16,805 bases of DNA from CAZXEJ01 sp964639895 (GTDB lineage: Bacteria; Desulfobacterota_D; UBA1144; Nemesobacterales; JADFKM01): contig CAZXEJ010000047.1 in assembly GCA_964639895.1 (NCBI GenBank), positions 1 through 16,805 of the forward strand, read 5' to 3'. Shown here piece by piece: positions 1 to 8,098 of the stretch (its first letter is position 1; every line of letters starts with the position of its first letter). The notes beneath the pieces are model-generated. The model made no database searches. It worked only from the letters and a program-made list of their open reading frames with translations, and was not told the DNA's origin. The translations under genes were made by a program, and so were the position numbers.

Positions 1-135
1 GCCCCTCCCCCTGCCGGGGCCGTACCGTCCCACACGCCCCCCCGCATCACTCTCCACCGCTGCGACGAGCCGGCCCGCTACACGCAACGCCGCCCCCCCT
101 TTCCCTTCCCCGTGAGCCCCCTGCAGAGGGCCGCC

Positions 136-164
136 TTTTCACCCGCGCCCCATTTTCGTATAAA
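136..164 (+). promoter_or_regulatory. Putative sigma70-type promoter for guaA
   Basis: A -10-like TATAAA lies at 159-164. A weak -35-like TTTTCA lies 17 bp upstream at 136-141 and matches TTGACA at four of six positions. It sits in the only AT-richer patch of an otherwise C-rich leader. Transcription would start near 171, giving a 5' UTR of roughly 25 nt before guaA. The spacing is ideal, but the -35 is poor, so this is a prediction from sequence only. Bases 1-135 upstream are GC-rich and show nothing else I can support. Confidence 0.5.
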
Positions 165-196
165 CTCTTCTCTTATCCGGCGGCCGGTCCATTGTG

Positions 197-1735
197 ATGA
201 GTGAATACGTACTGGTGCTAGATTTCGGCTCCCAATACACCCAGCTCATAGCGCGCCGCATACGAGAGCTGGGGGTATATTCCGAGGTGCGTCCCTACTA
301 CGACGCCCCCCGCCTCCTCGGTGGCGAGCGCCGTCCGGCGGCGGTGGTGCTCTCGGGCGGTCCCTCGAGCGTGCACGACGACGACGCCCCGCGCATCGGT
401 GGGGAGCTTTTGGAGACCGGCGTGCCCGTGCTGGGGATATGTTACGGCATGCAGCTCATGGCCCGTCTCCTGGGGGGCGAGGTCGAGCGCAGCGAGCGGC
501 GCGAGTACGGCCCGGCCGAAATAGAGATCGTGCGTCCCGAGCCGCTTTTCGCCTCCCTCCCCCGCCGGCTGCGCGTCTGGATGTCCCACGGCGACCGGGT
601 GCTCGCGCCGCCTCCGGGTTTCGTCCCAGCGGCCCGAAGCTCCAACTCCCCGGTAGCCGCCATGATGCACACCGAGGCGCCGCTCTTCGGCGTCCAGTTC
701 CACCCCGAGGTCGTACACACTCAGTGCGGCGTGCGGGTGCTGGCCAACTTCCTCTTCCGCGTCGCGGGGTGCCGCGGCGGCTGGACCCCCCGCTCGGTGC
801 TCTCGCACCAGGTCGAGGAGATAAGGCGGCTCGTGGGCGAGGAGGGAGCCGTCATCTGCGCTCTCTCGGGCGGGGTGGACTCGGCCGTGGCCGCGCTGAT
901 CGTGGAGCGCGCCGTGGGCGAGAGGCTGCACTGCTTCTTCGTCGATACGGGCCTTATGCGCAAGGGCGAGCCCTCCCAGGTGGTCGAGGCTTTCTCGGCC
1001 CTCGGGCTCAACCTCGAGGCCGTGGACGCATCGGCGCGCTTCATGGCCAGGTTGCGCGGCGTCACCGACCCCGAGCGCAAGCGCAAGATCATAGGCGAAG
1101 AGTTCATAAGGGTGTTCGAAGAGTGCGCCTCCAGGGTGGAGGGGGCCGAGTTCCTGGTCCAGGGCACGCTCTATCCGGACGTGATCGAGAGCGTGAGCGT
1201 ACGGGGGCCTTCGGCCACGATAAAGAGCCACCACAACGTCGGGGGACTGCCCGAGCGCATGAAGCTGCGGTTGATCGAGCCGCTGAGGGAGCTTTTCAAG
1301 GACGAGGTACGCGAGCTGGGGCGCGAGCTGGGGTTGCCGCCCGAGATCGTGGGCCGCCACCCCTTCCCCGGGCCGGGGCTCGCCATACGCATCCTGGGCG
1401 AGGTGACCGAGGAGCGGGTGGCCGTGCTGCGCGAGGCCGACGCCATCTTCATCGATGAGCTACGCCGGGCGGGCCTCTACGACGACGTGTGGCAGGCGTT
1501 CGCGGTCCTGCTGCCCGTGAAGACGGTGGGCGTTATGGGGGACGAGCGCACCTATGAGAGCGTGGTGGCGCTGCGGGCCGTGACCAGCACGGACGGCATG
1601 ACGGCCGAGTGGGCGCGGCTGCCCCACGACCTGCTGGAACGTGCGGCGACCAGGATAATGAACGAGGTGGCCGGCGTCAACAGGGTGGTCTACGACATAT
1701 CGACCAAGCCCCCGAGTACTATCGAGTGGGAGTAG
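197..1735 (+). CDS. guaA: GMP synthase (glutamine-hydrolysing)
   Basis: This enzyme makes GMP from XMP, ATP and glutamine in the last step of cytosolic guanine nucleotide synthesis. The N-terminal class I glutamine amidotransferase domain opens with LDFGSQYTQLIARRIRE. It carries the nucleophile Cys in GICYGMQ (about residue 82) and His/Glu in VQFHPEV (about 169-171). The ATP-pyrophosphatase domain has the P-loop SGGVDSAV at about 224-231, and the C-terminal dimerisation domain ends in the family-typical PPSTIEWE. Length (512 aa) is normal for the family. The start is ATG 197. An in-frame GTG at 194 would add one residue, and neither has a clear Shine-Dalgarno. A TPR gene follows after 67 bp and may be cotranscribed. 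Ile codons are split almost evenly between ATC and ATA, which is odd at this GC content. The identification is secure. Confidence 0.97.
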   Translation: MSEYVLVLDFGSQYTQLIARRIRELGVYSEVRPYYDAPRLLGGERRPAAVVLSGGPSSVHDDDAPRIGGELLETGVPVLGICYGMQLMARLLGGEVERSERREYGPAEIEIVRPEPLFASLPRRLRVWMSHGDRVLAPPPGFVPAARSSNSPVAAMMHTEAPLFGVQFHPEVVHTQCGVRVLANFLFRVAGCRGGWTPRSVLSHQVEEIRRLVGEEGAVICALSGGVDSAVAALIVERAVGERLHCFFVDTGLMRKGEPSQVVEAFSALGLNLEAVDASARFMARLRGVTDPERKRKIIGEEFIRVFEECASRVEGAEFLVQGTLYPDVIESVSVRGPSATIKSHHNVGGLPERMKLRLIEPLRELFKDEVRELGRELGLPPEIVGRHPFPGPGLAIRILGEVTEERVAVLREADAIFIDELRRAGLYDDVWQAFAVLLPVKTVGVMGDERTYESVVALRAVTSTDGMTAEWARLPHDLLERAATRIMNEVAGVNRVVYDISTKPPSTIEWE

Positions 1736-1787
1736 GACGCGGCGGGGGGAAGAGGGGCGCGTCGGGGGGCGCGGGCACAAACACACG

Positions 1788-1795
1788 GGAGGTGA
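1788..1795 (+). promoter_or_regulatory. Perfect Shine-Dalgarno of the TPR gene
   Basis: GGAGGTGA is fully complementary to the 16S rRNA 3' end. It lies 7 nt before the ATG at 1803 and fixes that start. It is the strongest ribosome binding site I see in the window, which suggests the TPR protein is well translated. Confidence 0.85.
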
Positions 1796-1802
1796 GAGCA
1801 AG

Positions 1803-3080
1803 ATGAAGAGGGGCGGAGGCGGAATCGAACAGGCGGAGTACCTGATGCGGTTTGCGCTCGACTGCGTAAGGCAGGCGCGGCACGACGAGGCGGCAGAAGC
1901 CCTCGGCGAGGCCCTCGACATATACCGCCGCGAGGGCGACGAGCTTGGAGCGGCGTCGGCGTCGAACGCCCTCGGGATGGTTTATGACAGGATGGGCTCT
2001 CTGGGGGAGGCCCGGCGCCACTACGAGGAAGCGCGCCGGGGGTTCGAGGCCGCAGGCGGCAGAGGCCTTCGCGGCAAGGCCGATGCACTTACGAACCTCG
2101 GGGTCGTCGCGGCCCGCGAGGGCAGGATGGACGAGGCGCTCGAGTGTCACGGCGTGGCGATGGAGATTTACCGAGGGATTGACCACGAGCCGGGACTTGC
2201 CGATTCTCTCACCAACATGGGCATAGTGTGCACGCGGCTCGGGCGGCTCGATGAGGCCGATCGATGCTACCGGGCGGCGTTGGACATATATGAGCGCGGG
2301 GGCAACGTTCGCTCGGCGGCCGACGTGCTGAACAACATGGGCAACCTCAACCTTCGCCGGCGCCGCCTGGAGGAGGCGCGGCGCTGCTACGAGCGCGCCC
2401 TGGCCGCCTCCGAGCGGCTGGGCCACGAGCTGGGCATGGCCAACTCGCTCGGCAACCTCGCCATCGCGCTCTACGAACTTGGCCAGGACGAGCAGGCGCT
2501 CGAGCACTACGGCCGGGCGCTGGAGCTCTACGAGCGCGTGGACGAGCCCATCGGCAAGGCGCGCGCCCTGGGGAACGTAGCCAACATGTTGCTGCGCCGC
2601 GGCGAGGTCGACCGGGCCGTCGAGGCGCTGGGCGAGGCGTACGACATATACGAGCGCGCGGGCGAGCCGCTGGGCCAGGCCCTCTCGCTCCAGAACGCGG
2701 GCTCGGCCATGCTCGAGGCCGGAAGGGCGGACGAGGCAGCCCGCCTGCTGGACGAGGCCTACGCCGTCTACGAGAGGCTGGGCGACGGCGCCGGCATGGC
2801 CGTGTGCCAGGGACTCGTGGGCAACGCCCTTCTGGCCCTGGGGCGCCACGAGGAGGCCGAGCCCGCTTACGGCCGCGCCGTGGAGCTCTTTGCCGAAGCG
2901 GGTGACGACGTGGGCCACGGCAGCGCGCTGGTGGGGCTTGCACTCGTAAGGGAGCGGCAGGGCCGTCTGGACGAGGCGCTGGACATGCTGCGCGAGGCCG
3001 AGCGGCTCTACGAGGCGGCCGGCGCCCCTCGGCGCGACCGCGAGTTCGTCCGGGCCCAGATCGAGCGGCTGGGCGGCTAG
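1803..3080 (+). CDS. TPR-repeat protein (about ten 40-residue repeats)
   Basis: This 425-aa protein is almost entirely tetratricopeptide repeats of the longer, kinesin-light-chain-like type. About ten consecutive units of about 40 residues run from the N terminus to about residue 410. Units carry patterns such as ALGNVANMLLRRGEVDRAVE followed by an A-x-x-Y/IYER helix ending in a G-x-x-x-G turn. The register is nearly gapless. Neighbouring units also match at DNA level, for example tacgagcgcg at 2529 and again 120 bp on at 2649, which indicates expansion by tandem duplication. I see no signal peptide, membrane segment or enzymatic domain, so it is probably a cytoplasmic protein-binding scaffold. 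Its partner is unknown. It follows guaA by 67 bp in the same direction and converges on a minus-strand gene 32 bp past its stop. The TPR call is firm; the cellular role is not known. Confidence 0.9.
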   Translation: MKRGGGGIEQAEYLMRFALDCVRQARHDEAAEALGEALDIYRREGDELGAASASNALGMVYDRMGSLGEARRHYEEARRGFEAAGGRGLRGKADALTNLGVVAAREGRMDEALECHGVAMEIYRGIDHEPGLADSLTNMGIVCTRLGRLDEADRCYRAALDIYERGGNVRSAADVLNNMGNLNLRRRRLEEARRCYERALAASERLGHELGMANSLGNLAIALYELGQDEQALEHYGRALELYERVDEPIGKARALGNVANMLLRRGEVDRAVEALGEAYDIYERAGEPLGQALSLQNAGSAMLEAGRADEAARLLDEAYAVYERLGDGAGMAVCQGLVGNALLALGRHEEAEPAYGRAVELFAEAGDDVGHGSALVGLALVRERQGRLDEALDMLREAERLYEAAGAPRRDREFVRAQIERLGG

Positions 3081-3112
3081 CACCGGGGGGGAGGGAACGC
3101 GACGCTACCCGC

Positions 3113-3657
3113 TCAGAGCGGTATGAACTCGAACAGGCATATGAGCCCTGTCTCGGGCTCTGCACACACTATCCCCTCCATGAAGTTGTCGATCCCGCCC
3201 TCTTCCACGATGATCTCGTAGGCGTCGCGGTCGATGTCGGCGTTGCCGTAGACCTCGATGTAGGCCTTGAGCAGGTCGTCGATCGGAAGCGGCGAAGCCA
3301 CGACGCCGTTGTTCACGACGGCCACGATGGGCCGTAGAAAAGCAGGACGTCGCGGTAGGTTTCGACGTCGGCCAAAGTCACCAGTGTGGAGGGGTCGTTG
3401 GCCTCCGGCGTGCCCTCTTCGAGCGGCGGAAGGCCGGACTCGGTCGAGATGACGAAGTTCCTTCCGGCCACGGCGCGGATGAACTCCGAGGGACTGACTA
3501 TCGGGTAGGCCGCCATCCCCGGAAGCTCGTAGTACTCCTGCGACGGCGGGTGCGCCGGGTAGGGGTTGAGCCCGTCGCTCGGCCTGGGATGGCTGCTCCT
3601 GTGGAGCGGGTCCCATCCGAGACCGGGTTTCTGAAGCCTTACGAAGAACCCCTTCAC
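3113..3657 (-). pseudogene. Small protein of unknown function, frameshifted
   Basis: One gene is split over two frames. The 5' part starts at GTG 3657, with AGGAG (3667-3663) 5 nt upstream, and reads to an early stop just after LLFYGPSWPS. The 3' part continues in the -1 frame as PIVAVVNNGVV and ends with FEFIPL and a TGA at 3113. Restoring one G in the run near 3331-3334 (minus strand TACGGCCC to TACGGGCCC) would give an uninterrupted FYGPIVAVVNN junction. The span with that base restored is exactly 182 codons, about 181 aa. This fits a single-base deletion or an assembly error in a G run. The C-terminal part is acidic (ADIDRDAYEIIVEEGGIDNF). I recognise no domain, signal peptide or membrane segment. 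It is the last gene of the thiL-CorC-CorC-TonB operon, 58 bp after the TonB-like stop. Confidence 0.7.
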
Positions 3658-3715
3658 CGTAGCTCCTCTCCTCTGACGCGTCCCCCTGCCGCCGCGCGCC
3701 GGTGCTGGGGGAATT

Positions 3716-4564
3716 CTACCTTTCCCGGAGCCGGAATTCGACAGGCACCGTAACCCAGCTCCTTACGACCTCGCTGCCGCGCCGGGCGGGGGAGAACCGC
3801 CACCTCTTCACCGTGCGCAGCGCCGAGGCGTCGAGTTCGGCGTGGCCCGAGGACCGCGCGACGAAAACCCGGCCCACGGAGCCCGTCTCCAGAACCTCTA
3901 CGCGCAGCACCACCGTCCCCTCGTGGCCGCGCTTGCGCGCCGAGACGGGATAGGGGGGCTTGGGGTTGTAGGCGTATAGGGGAGAAGCCGTCTCGGCCCC
4001 CTCGGCGCCGCCTCCTCCCCGTGCGGGGGACGTGCCGGTGCGTTGGGAGGAGGAGGCGCCCGTAGCGACCATCCCCACGCCGGTCGCCGCCCGAGGCGTC
4101 TCTGCGGGGGGCCGCGGCGTCACTTCCTCGCGCAAGGCTGCGGTGCGGGCCTCCTCCAAGGGTAGCGCCGCCTCCCGCCGGCCCTGGTGCGTGCCCGCTG
4201 CCCGAGGCGTCCCTCCGCCTCCGAGACGAGACCTGTCGGCGGCTCTCGCGGGGCGGTGCGGCCGTATCCGTTCCCCAGCGGCTTTCTCACCTGCGTGCTC
4301 CAGCCCGGGGGCCTCTTCGGCTTCTCCCTCCACCTCCCCCTCGGGCGGGCCGGCCACGAGGTCTACGTCCATGAGTGCGGCGGCCCCGGCCGTGAGTGCG
4401 GGCGTGTGGACGGCCTCCCATGAGGCGAGCCACAACAACCCCCCCGCGGCCGCTGCATGCAGCGCGGCCGAGAGCAGCAGGAACCCCCACAGCCCGGGCC
4501 GCCTGCGCCCCGAGTGCGGCGTCGCGGCCACGCTCACCGCCGCCCCTTCTCTAGGCGTCCTCAT
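3716..4564 (-). CDS. TonB-family protein (energy transducer-like)
   Basis: The layout is that of TonB: a short basic cytoplasmic N terminus, one membrane anchor at about residues 27-47 (LWGFLLLSAALHAAAAGGLL), a long low-complexity Glu/Ala/Pro/Arg-rich periplasmic linker of about 140 residues, and a C-terminal TonB domain at about 195-280. That domain has PKPPYPVSARKRGHEGTVVLRV, then a G-x-V-x-x-V stretch, SSGHAELDASAL and RWRFSPA. Known TonB proteins couple the ExbB/ExbD proton-motive complex to outer-membrane transporters. No exbB, exbD or TonB-dependent receptor is in the window, so the partner is unknown. Its ATG overlaps the TGA of the upstream CorC-like gene (ATGA), which implies translational coupling. 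Family assignment is good. Whether it powers transport or only shares the C-terminal fold cannot be told here. Confidence 0.88.
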   Translation of the reverse strand: MRTPREGAAVSVAATPHSGRRRPGLWGFLLLSAALHAAAAGGLLWLASWEAVHTPALTAGAAALMDVDLVAGPPEGEVEGEAEEAPGLEHAGEKAAGERIRPHRPARAADRSRLGGGGTPRAAGTHQGRREAALPLEEARTAALREEVTPRPPAETPRAATGVGMVATGASSSQRTGTSPARGGGGAEGAETASPLYAYNPKPPYPVSARKRGHEGTVVLRVEVLETGSVGRVFVARSSGHAELDASALRTVKRWRFSPARRGSEVVRSWVTVPVEFRLRER

Positions 4565-5775
4565 CCCTTCTTCACCCTCACCTCTTCGATCGCCTTCGGC
4601 GTGGCCTTGGTCACGGTGAAGACGGCGTCGCCGTAGCGTATCTTGTCGCCCACCTTGGGTATGGAGCCCGTGCGTGAGAGGATGAACCCGCTGAGCGTCT
4701 CGTAGTCGCCCCAGGGGAGGTCGAGGCCCAGCTCTTTGTTAAGCGCGTCGATCTCTATGCGGGCGTTGACCAGGTATTCGTCGGGTCCGATCTGACGCCA
4801 CAGCTTGACGCCCTTGTCGTATTCGTCCTCTATCTCGCCCACGATCTCTTCCAGTATGTCCTCGATCGTCACGGCACCGACGGCGCCCCCGTACTCGTCG
4901 ACCAGTATGGCCATGCCCACGCTGTGGCGCTTCATCTCGTCGAGCAGCTCGTCGACGGGCTTCGTCTCGGGCACGTAGTAGGGGGGCTTCGCCAGCTCGC
5001 CCACGGGCGTGTCGAGTTCGGCCCCCAGTAGGTTGAATGCATGCACGATGCCCGTTATGTTGTCGACGCGGTCGCGGTAGATGGGTATGCGCGAATAGCC
5101 CGTGCGCTTTATGACTTCGATGACTCCGCGCACCGGGGTGTGGTGGCTCACCGAGGTGAGGTTGATGAGGGGGATCATCACCTCCTCGGCCTTGGTCTCG
5201 GAGAAGTCGAATACGCGGCGGACGATCTCTATCTTGCGCGACTTCTCCACCGTGCCCGACGAGAGGGCCGCCGTGAGCTCGTCGCGTGTGATGAGCGGCG
5301 TCGTGCGGCCGCCCACGACCTTCGTGATCCACTGCGTGTAGCCGTCTATGAAGAACAGCACGGGGCTCATCAGCTTGCGGAACGCCCACAGCGGGTAGAT
5401 GGCCCAGAGCACCATCGTGTTGCTTCGCTGCTGGAAGACGGCCTTCGGCACCACCTGGCCGAGGACGACGATGAGCGGCGAGAGGATGGCCACCGTGTAG
5501 AGTTCACCGCCCCGGCCGAGGCGCTCCTCGATGTGGAAGGTAAGCACTATGGTGGAGACGATGAGCGAGAGGTTTATGCCGATGAGCGACGTGCTGATGA
5601 AGCGCTCGATCTCGTCGTAGGCCTTGAGCACGAGCGCGGCGCTGCGCGAGCCGCCGTCGGCGAGGGCGCGCATCTTGACCTTATCGCACGAAACGAGCGC
5701 GATCTCCGTGCCGGCGAAGAACGCCTGCAGCGCCAGGCACAACCCGATTACGGCCACCGTGAGCTCAAGCGACAT
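4561..5775 (-). CDS. HlyC/CorC (CNNM)-family membrane protein with CBS pair, copy 2
   Basis: This 404-aa inner-membrane protein belongs to the HlyC/CorC/CNNM family, whose members are linked to Mg2+/Co2+ efflux or resistance. A DUF21/CNNM transmembrane domain occupies about residues 1-190 and includes FFAGTEIALVSCDKVKMRAL and GQVVPKAVF. A tandem CBS pair follows at about 195-325, with SRIPIYRDRVDNITGIVHAF and AILVDEYGGAVGAVTIEDIL. The C-terminal CorC/HlyC domain is at about 335-400 and contains PWGDYETLSGFILSRTGSIP. Its ATG lies inside the end of the upstream paralogue (11-bp overlap), and its stop overlaps the TonB-like start. All domains are intact. It is a diverged paralogue of the adjacent gene, not a recent copy. 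Transport activity and ion are inferred from the family only; the old hemolysin label should not be taken as function. Confidence 0.93.
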   Translation of the reverse strand: MSLELTVAVIGLCLALQAFFAGTEIALVSCDKVKMRALADGGSRSAALVLKAYDEIERFISTSLIGINLSLIVSTIVLTFHIEERLGRGGELYTVAILSPLIVVLGQVVPKAVFQQRSNTMVLWAIYPLWAFRKLMSPVLFFIDGYTQWITKVVGGRTTPLITRDELTAALSSGTVEKSRKIEIVRRVFDFSETKAEEVMIPLINLTSVSHHTPVRGVIEVIKRTGYSRIPIYRDRVDNITGIVHAFNLLGAELDTPVGELAKPPYYVPETKPVDELLDEMKRHSVGMAILVDEYGGAVGAVTIEDILEEIVGEIEDEYDKGVKLWRQIGPDEYLVNARIEIDALNKELGLDLPWGDYETLSGFILSRTGSIPKVGDKIRYGDAVFTVTKATPKAIEEVRVKKG

Positions 5776-7117
5776 CGGCTTCCTCCCCGCTCCCGGCCAC
5801 CCTCTCGACGCGTATGCGGTCGATGCGGTTGCCGGTCACCTTGGTCACGGTGAACAACATGTTGCCGTAGCGCATGGTCTCTCCCTCGCGCGGCAGCCTG
5901 CCGAAGAGGTTGAACAGAAAGCCACCCATCGTCTCGTTCCCCTGACCCACGGGTATGAGAGAGCGCTCTATCTCCTCGCCAAGCGACGAGAGGCCCGCCG
6001 AGCGCAGCACGCTGAACAGGAGGCCGTCGTTGAACTCCTCGATCTTCATGCTCCCCTTTATGTAGAAGGCGTGTCCGTCCCGCTCGACGGGGGGCGATTT
6101 GTCGTCCCTCATCTCGTCGCCGAACTCGCCGAACAGCTCCTCGAGGATGTCCTCCATGGTGACCAGTCCGTCTACGCGGCCGTATTCGTCGACGACGATG
6201 GCCATGTGTACCTTCTTGGTCTGGAACTCCGTGAGCAGGTCGAGCCCCTTCTTCGTGCGCGGGATGAAGTAGGGGGGGCGGGCCAGCTGCTCGATGCGGG
6301 TGTGGTTGTCGACCTCGGCCGTGAGCAGGTCCTTGGCGTAGAGTATGCCAACTATGTTGTCGCGGTCGTCCCTGTAGACGGGTATGCGCGAGAACCCCCG
6401 CTCCTTGACCGTGGGGAGCGCCTCGCGGGCGGTCGTGTCGGCGGGCAGGAAGAAGCACTCGATGGCGGGGGTCATGATTTCGGCGGCCGTCAGCTCCTCG
6501 AGGCGGAACAGGCCGTTTACGATGTGGCGCTCCGTGGGGGTGACGACGCCCTGCTCGCTGCCGAGGCTCACGATGGAGTGGATCTCCTCGTCGCCGGCGG
6601 GCTCGGGCGGGCGGGCCACGGTGAGGCGCACGCCGAGCAGGCGCGCGATGGCTACGGAGACTATCATGAGCAGCCAGCGGACCGGCGTGACGGCGGTATG
6701 GAAGTAGGAGAGGGGTACGGCTACGAGGCGCGAAGCGAGGCGCGGCCTTCGGACGCCCAGGGTCTTGGGGCCTATCTCGCCCAGGAGCAGCAGCGTGGGC
6801 GAGGCCGCAAGAAGCGAGAGCACGGTGAGCGTGTGCTCCGGATACCCGGAGAGCAGCTGCCTGAGGGTGAGAGCCACGGTGCTCGAATAGGCTACGTTCA
6901 GCACCTCGTCGGCGAAGAGGATGGTGATGATGAGCTTGTAGGGCTCGCGCAGCAGCCTCTCTATGTGGCGGGCCACTCGGGCGTGCTGGCGTTTGAGCAT
7001 CTCGCGCTGGTGTATGCCGAGCGAGAACAGGCTGCTCTCGGACAGCGAGAAGAACCCCGAGAGGGCGAGGAAGACCGCCATCGAGAGGATGCTGGCCGTG
7101 GTGGAGAGATCGCTCAT
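5765..7117 (-). CDS. HlyC/CorC (CNNM)-family membrane protein with CBS pair, copy 1
   Basis: This 450-aa protein has the same architecture as its downstream neighbour. The DUF21/CNNM membrane domain is at about 1-190, starting with a hydrophobic helix then GFFSLSESSLFSL, and includes LLLGEIGPKTLGV. The CBS pair is at about 215-330, with EIMTPAIECFF, SRIPVYRDDRDNIVGILYAK and AIVVDEYGRVDGLVTMEDIL. The CorC/HlyC domain is at about 350-435, with GNETMGGFLFNLFGRLPREG. Family members are implicated in divalent cation (Mg2+/Co2+) export; that role is inferred. It starts 6 bp after thiL ends and overlaps the next gene by 11 bp, so it is firmly within the operon. The two tandem paralogues may act as a heteromer, which is a guess from their coupling. 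No clear Shine-Dalgarno precedes the ATG. Confidence 0.93.
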   Translation of the reverse strand: MSDLSTTASILSMAVFLALSGFFSLSESSLFSLGIHQREMLKRQHARVARHIERLLREPYKLIITILFADEVLNVAYSSTVALTLRQLLSGYPEHTLTVLSLLAASPTLLLLGEIGPKTLGVRRPRLASRLVAVPLSYFHTAVTPVRWLLMIVSVAIARLLGVRLTVARPPEPAGDEEIHSIVSLGSEQGVVTPTERHIVNGLFRLEELTAAEIMTPAIECFFLPADTTAREALPTVKERGFSRIPVYRDDRDNIVGILYAKDLLTAEVDNHTRIEQLARPPYFIPRTKKGLDLLTEFQTKKVHMAIVVDEYGRVDGLVTMEDILEELFGEFGDEMRDDKSPPVERDGHAFYIKGSMKIEEFNDGLLFSVLRSAGLSSLGEEIERSLIPVGQGNETMGGFLFNLFGRLPREGETMRYGNMLFTVTKVTGNRIDRIRVERVAGSGEEADVA

Positions 7118-7123
7118 CTCGAA

Positions 7124-8098
7124 TCAGCCGTGTACGTAGCCCTTGCGCCGCGGCTGGAGCCTACGGCCGCCGTCGTCCTCGAAGACGACGCCTCCTGCTT
7201 CGCGCACCTCGCCTATCCGGGTGACCGCGACCCCCAGTGCCCGAGCCGTACGCTCGAGCTCGGCCTCGCACCCGGGCGGCACGGTGAAGAGCAGCTCGTA
7301 GTCCTCCCCGCCCGAGATGGCGGCCTCGACGGCGTCCTCTCCCCACAGGCTGGGGGCTACGGCGGCGAACGCCTCCGAGAGGGGGAGCGAACCGGCATGC
7401 ACCCGCGCGCCCAGGCCGTAGCGGACGGTTATCCTCTCGAGATCGAGCGCGAGGCCGTCGCTCACGTCGATCATGGCCGAGGCAAGCCGCTGGCGGCCCA
7501 GCTCGGCCCCCAGCGCAAGGGGTGGCCTCGGCCGGAGGAACCGTTCGATGAGGGTGCACGCATGGGCCCCCTGGATGCCGCGCTCCAGGGCCTCCAGGCC
7601 CGCCCGCGCATCGCCCACCGTGCCGGTGACGAAGACGGCGTCGCCCGGGCGCGCTCCCTTCCTCGTCACCACCGACCCCTCGTCCACTTCGCCCACGGCG
7701 GCCACGTCGATGAACAGGCGGGGCGACGAGGTGATGTTGCCCCCCACGGGCTCGACGGCGAACTCTGCCGCCGCCGCACCGAGGCCGTCTACGAGCCCTT
7801 CGGCCCCGGCCATGTCGGGCGGGATGCCGAACGTGGTGAGCACCCAGCGCGGCACGCCGCCCATGGCGCCTATGTCGCTTACGGCCACGGCCACGGCGCG
7901 GCGTACGGCCTCGGCGGGCTCGAGCGAACCCTCCGGAAAGTGTACCCCTTCGACCTGGGAATCCGTGGTGAGGAGCAAAAGGCGTCCCCCGCCGCAGTGG
8001 AGAGCGGCCGCGTCGTCCCCTATGCCTATCCGAATCGCTGGGCCGGCCGGAGGGAACCGCCTCTCGAGAAGGGCAAGTAGGGATAGCTCGTCACTCAT
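7124..8098 (-). CDS. thiL: Thiamine-monophosphate kinase
   Basis: This enzyme phosphorylates thiamine monophosphate with ATP to give thiamine diphosphate, the last step of cofactor B1 synthesis, in the cytosol. The family signatures are all present in order: GIGDDAAAL near residue 25, DSQVEGVHF near 46, AVAVSDIGAMGGVPRW near 70-85, a VGGNIT segment near 118, SDGLALDLERI near 213, and SGGEDYELLFTV near 260. At 324 aa it is complete and of usual length. It is the first gene of the minus-strand operon and starts at ATG 8098, downstream of a consensus promoter and a leader of about 185 nt. No other thiamine gene is in the window, so its pairing with CorC-type genes looks positional rather than functional. 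I did not find a TPP-riboswitch signature in the leader. Confidence 0.95.
   Translation of the reverse strand: MSDELSLLALLERRFPPAGPAIRIGIGDDAAALHCGGGRLLLLTTDSQVEGVHFPEGSLEPAEAVRRAVAVAVSDIGAMGGVPRWVLTTFGIPPDMAGAEGLVDGLGAAAAEFAVEPVGGNITSSPRLFIDVAAVGEVDEGSVVTRKGARPGDAVFVTGTVGDARAGLEALERGIQGAHACTLIERFLRPRPPLALGAELGRQRLASAMIDVSDGLALDLERITVRYGLGARVHAGSLPLSEAFAAVAPSLWGEDAVEAAISGGEDYELLFTVPPGCEAELERTARALGVAVTRIGEVREAGGVVFEDDGGRRLQPRRKGYVHG

Noticed and set aside
1..204. Plus-strand frame open from base 1 to a TGA at 202-204, as the end of an upstream gene
   Set aside because: It would run through the guaA promoter and start codon. The product is Pro/Arg-rich low complexity, and the C-rich sequence lacks the GC3 pattern of genes here.
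3320..3345. Programmed -1 ribosomal frameshift in the small unknown gene
   Set aside because: No X XXY YYZ slippery heptamer is in the right frame at the shift point (codons CTG CTT TTC TAC), and a single missing G explains the break more simply.
5624..8080. 818-codon open frame on the plus strand opposite thiL and both CorC-type genes
   Set aside because: It lies antisense to three clearly identified genes and runs through their ends. Such long frames are expected where GC3 is high, and its His/Arg/Glu/Ala-rich product has no recognisable domain.
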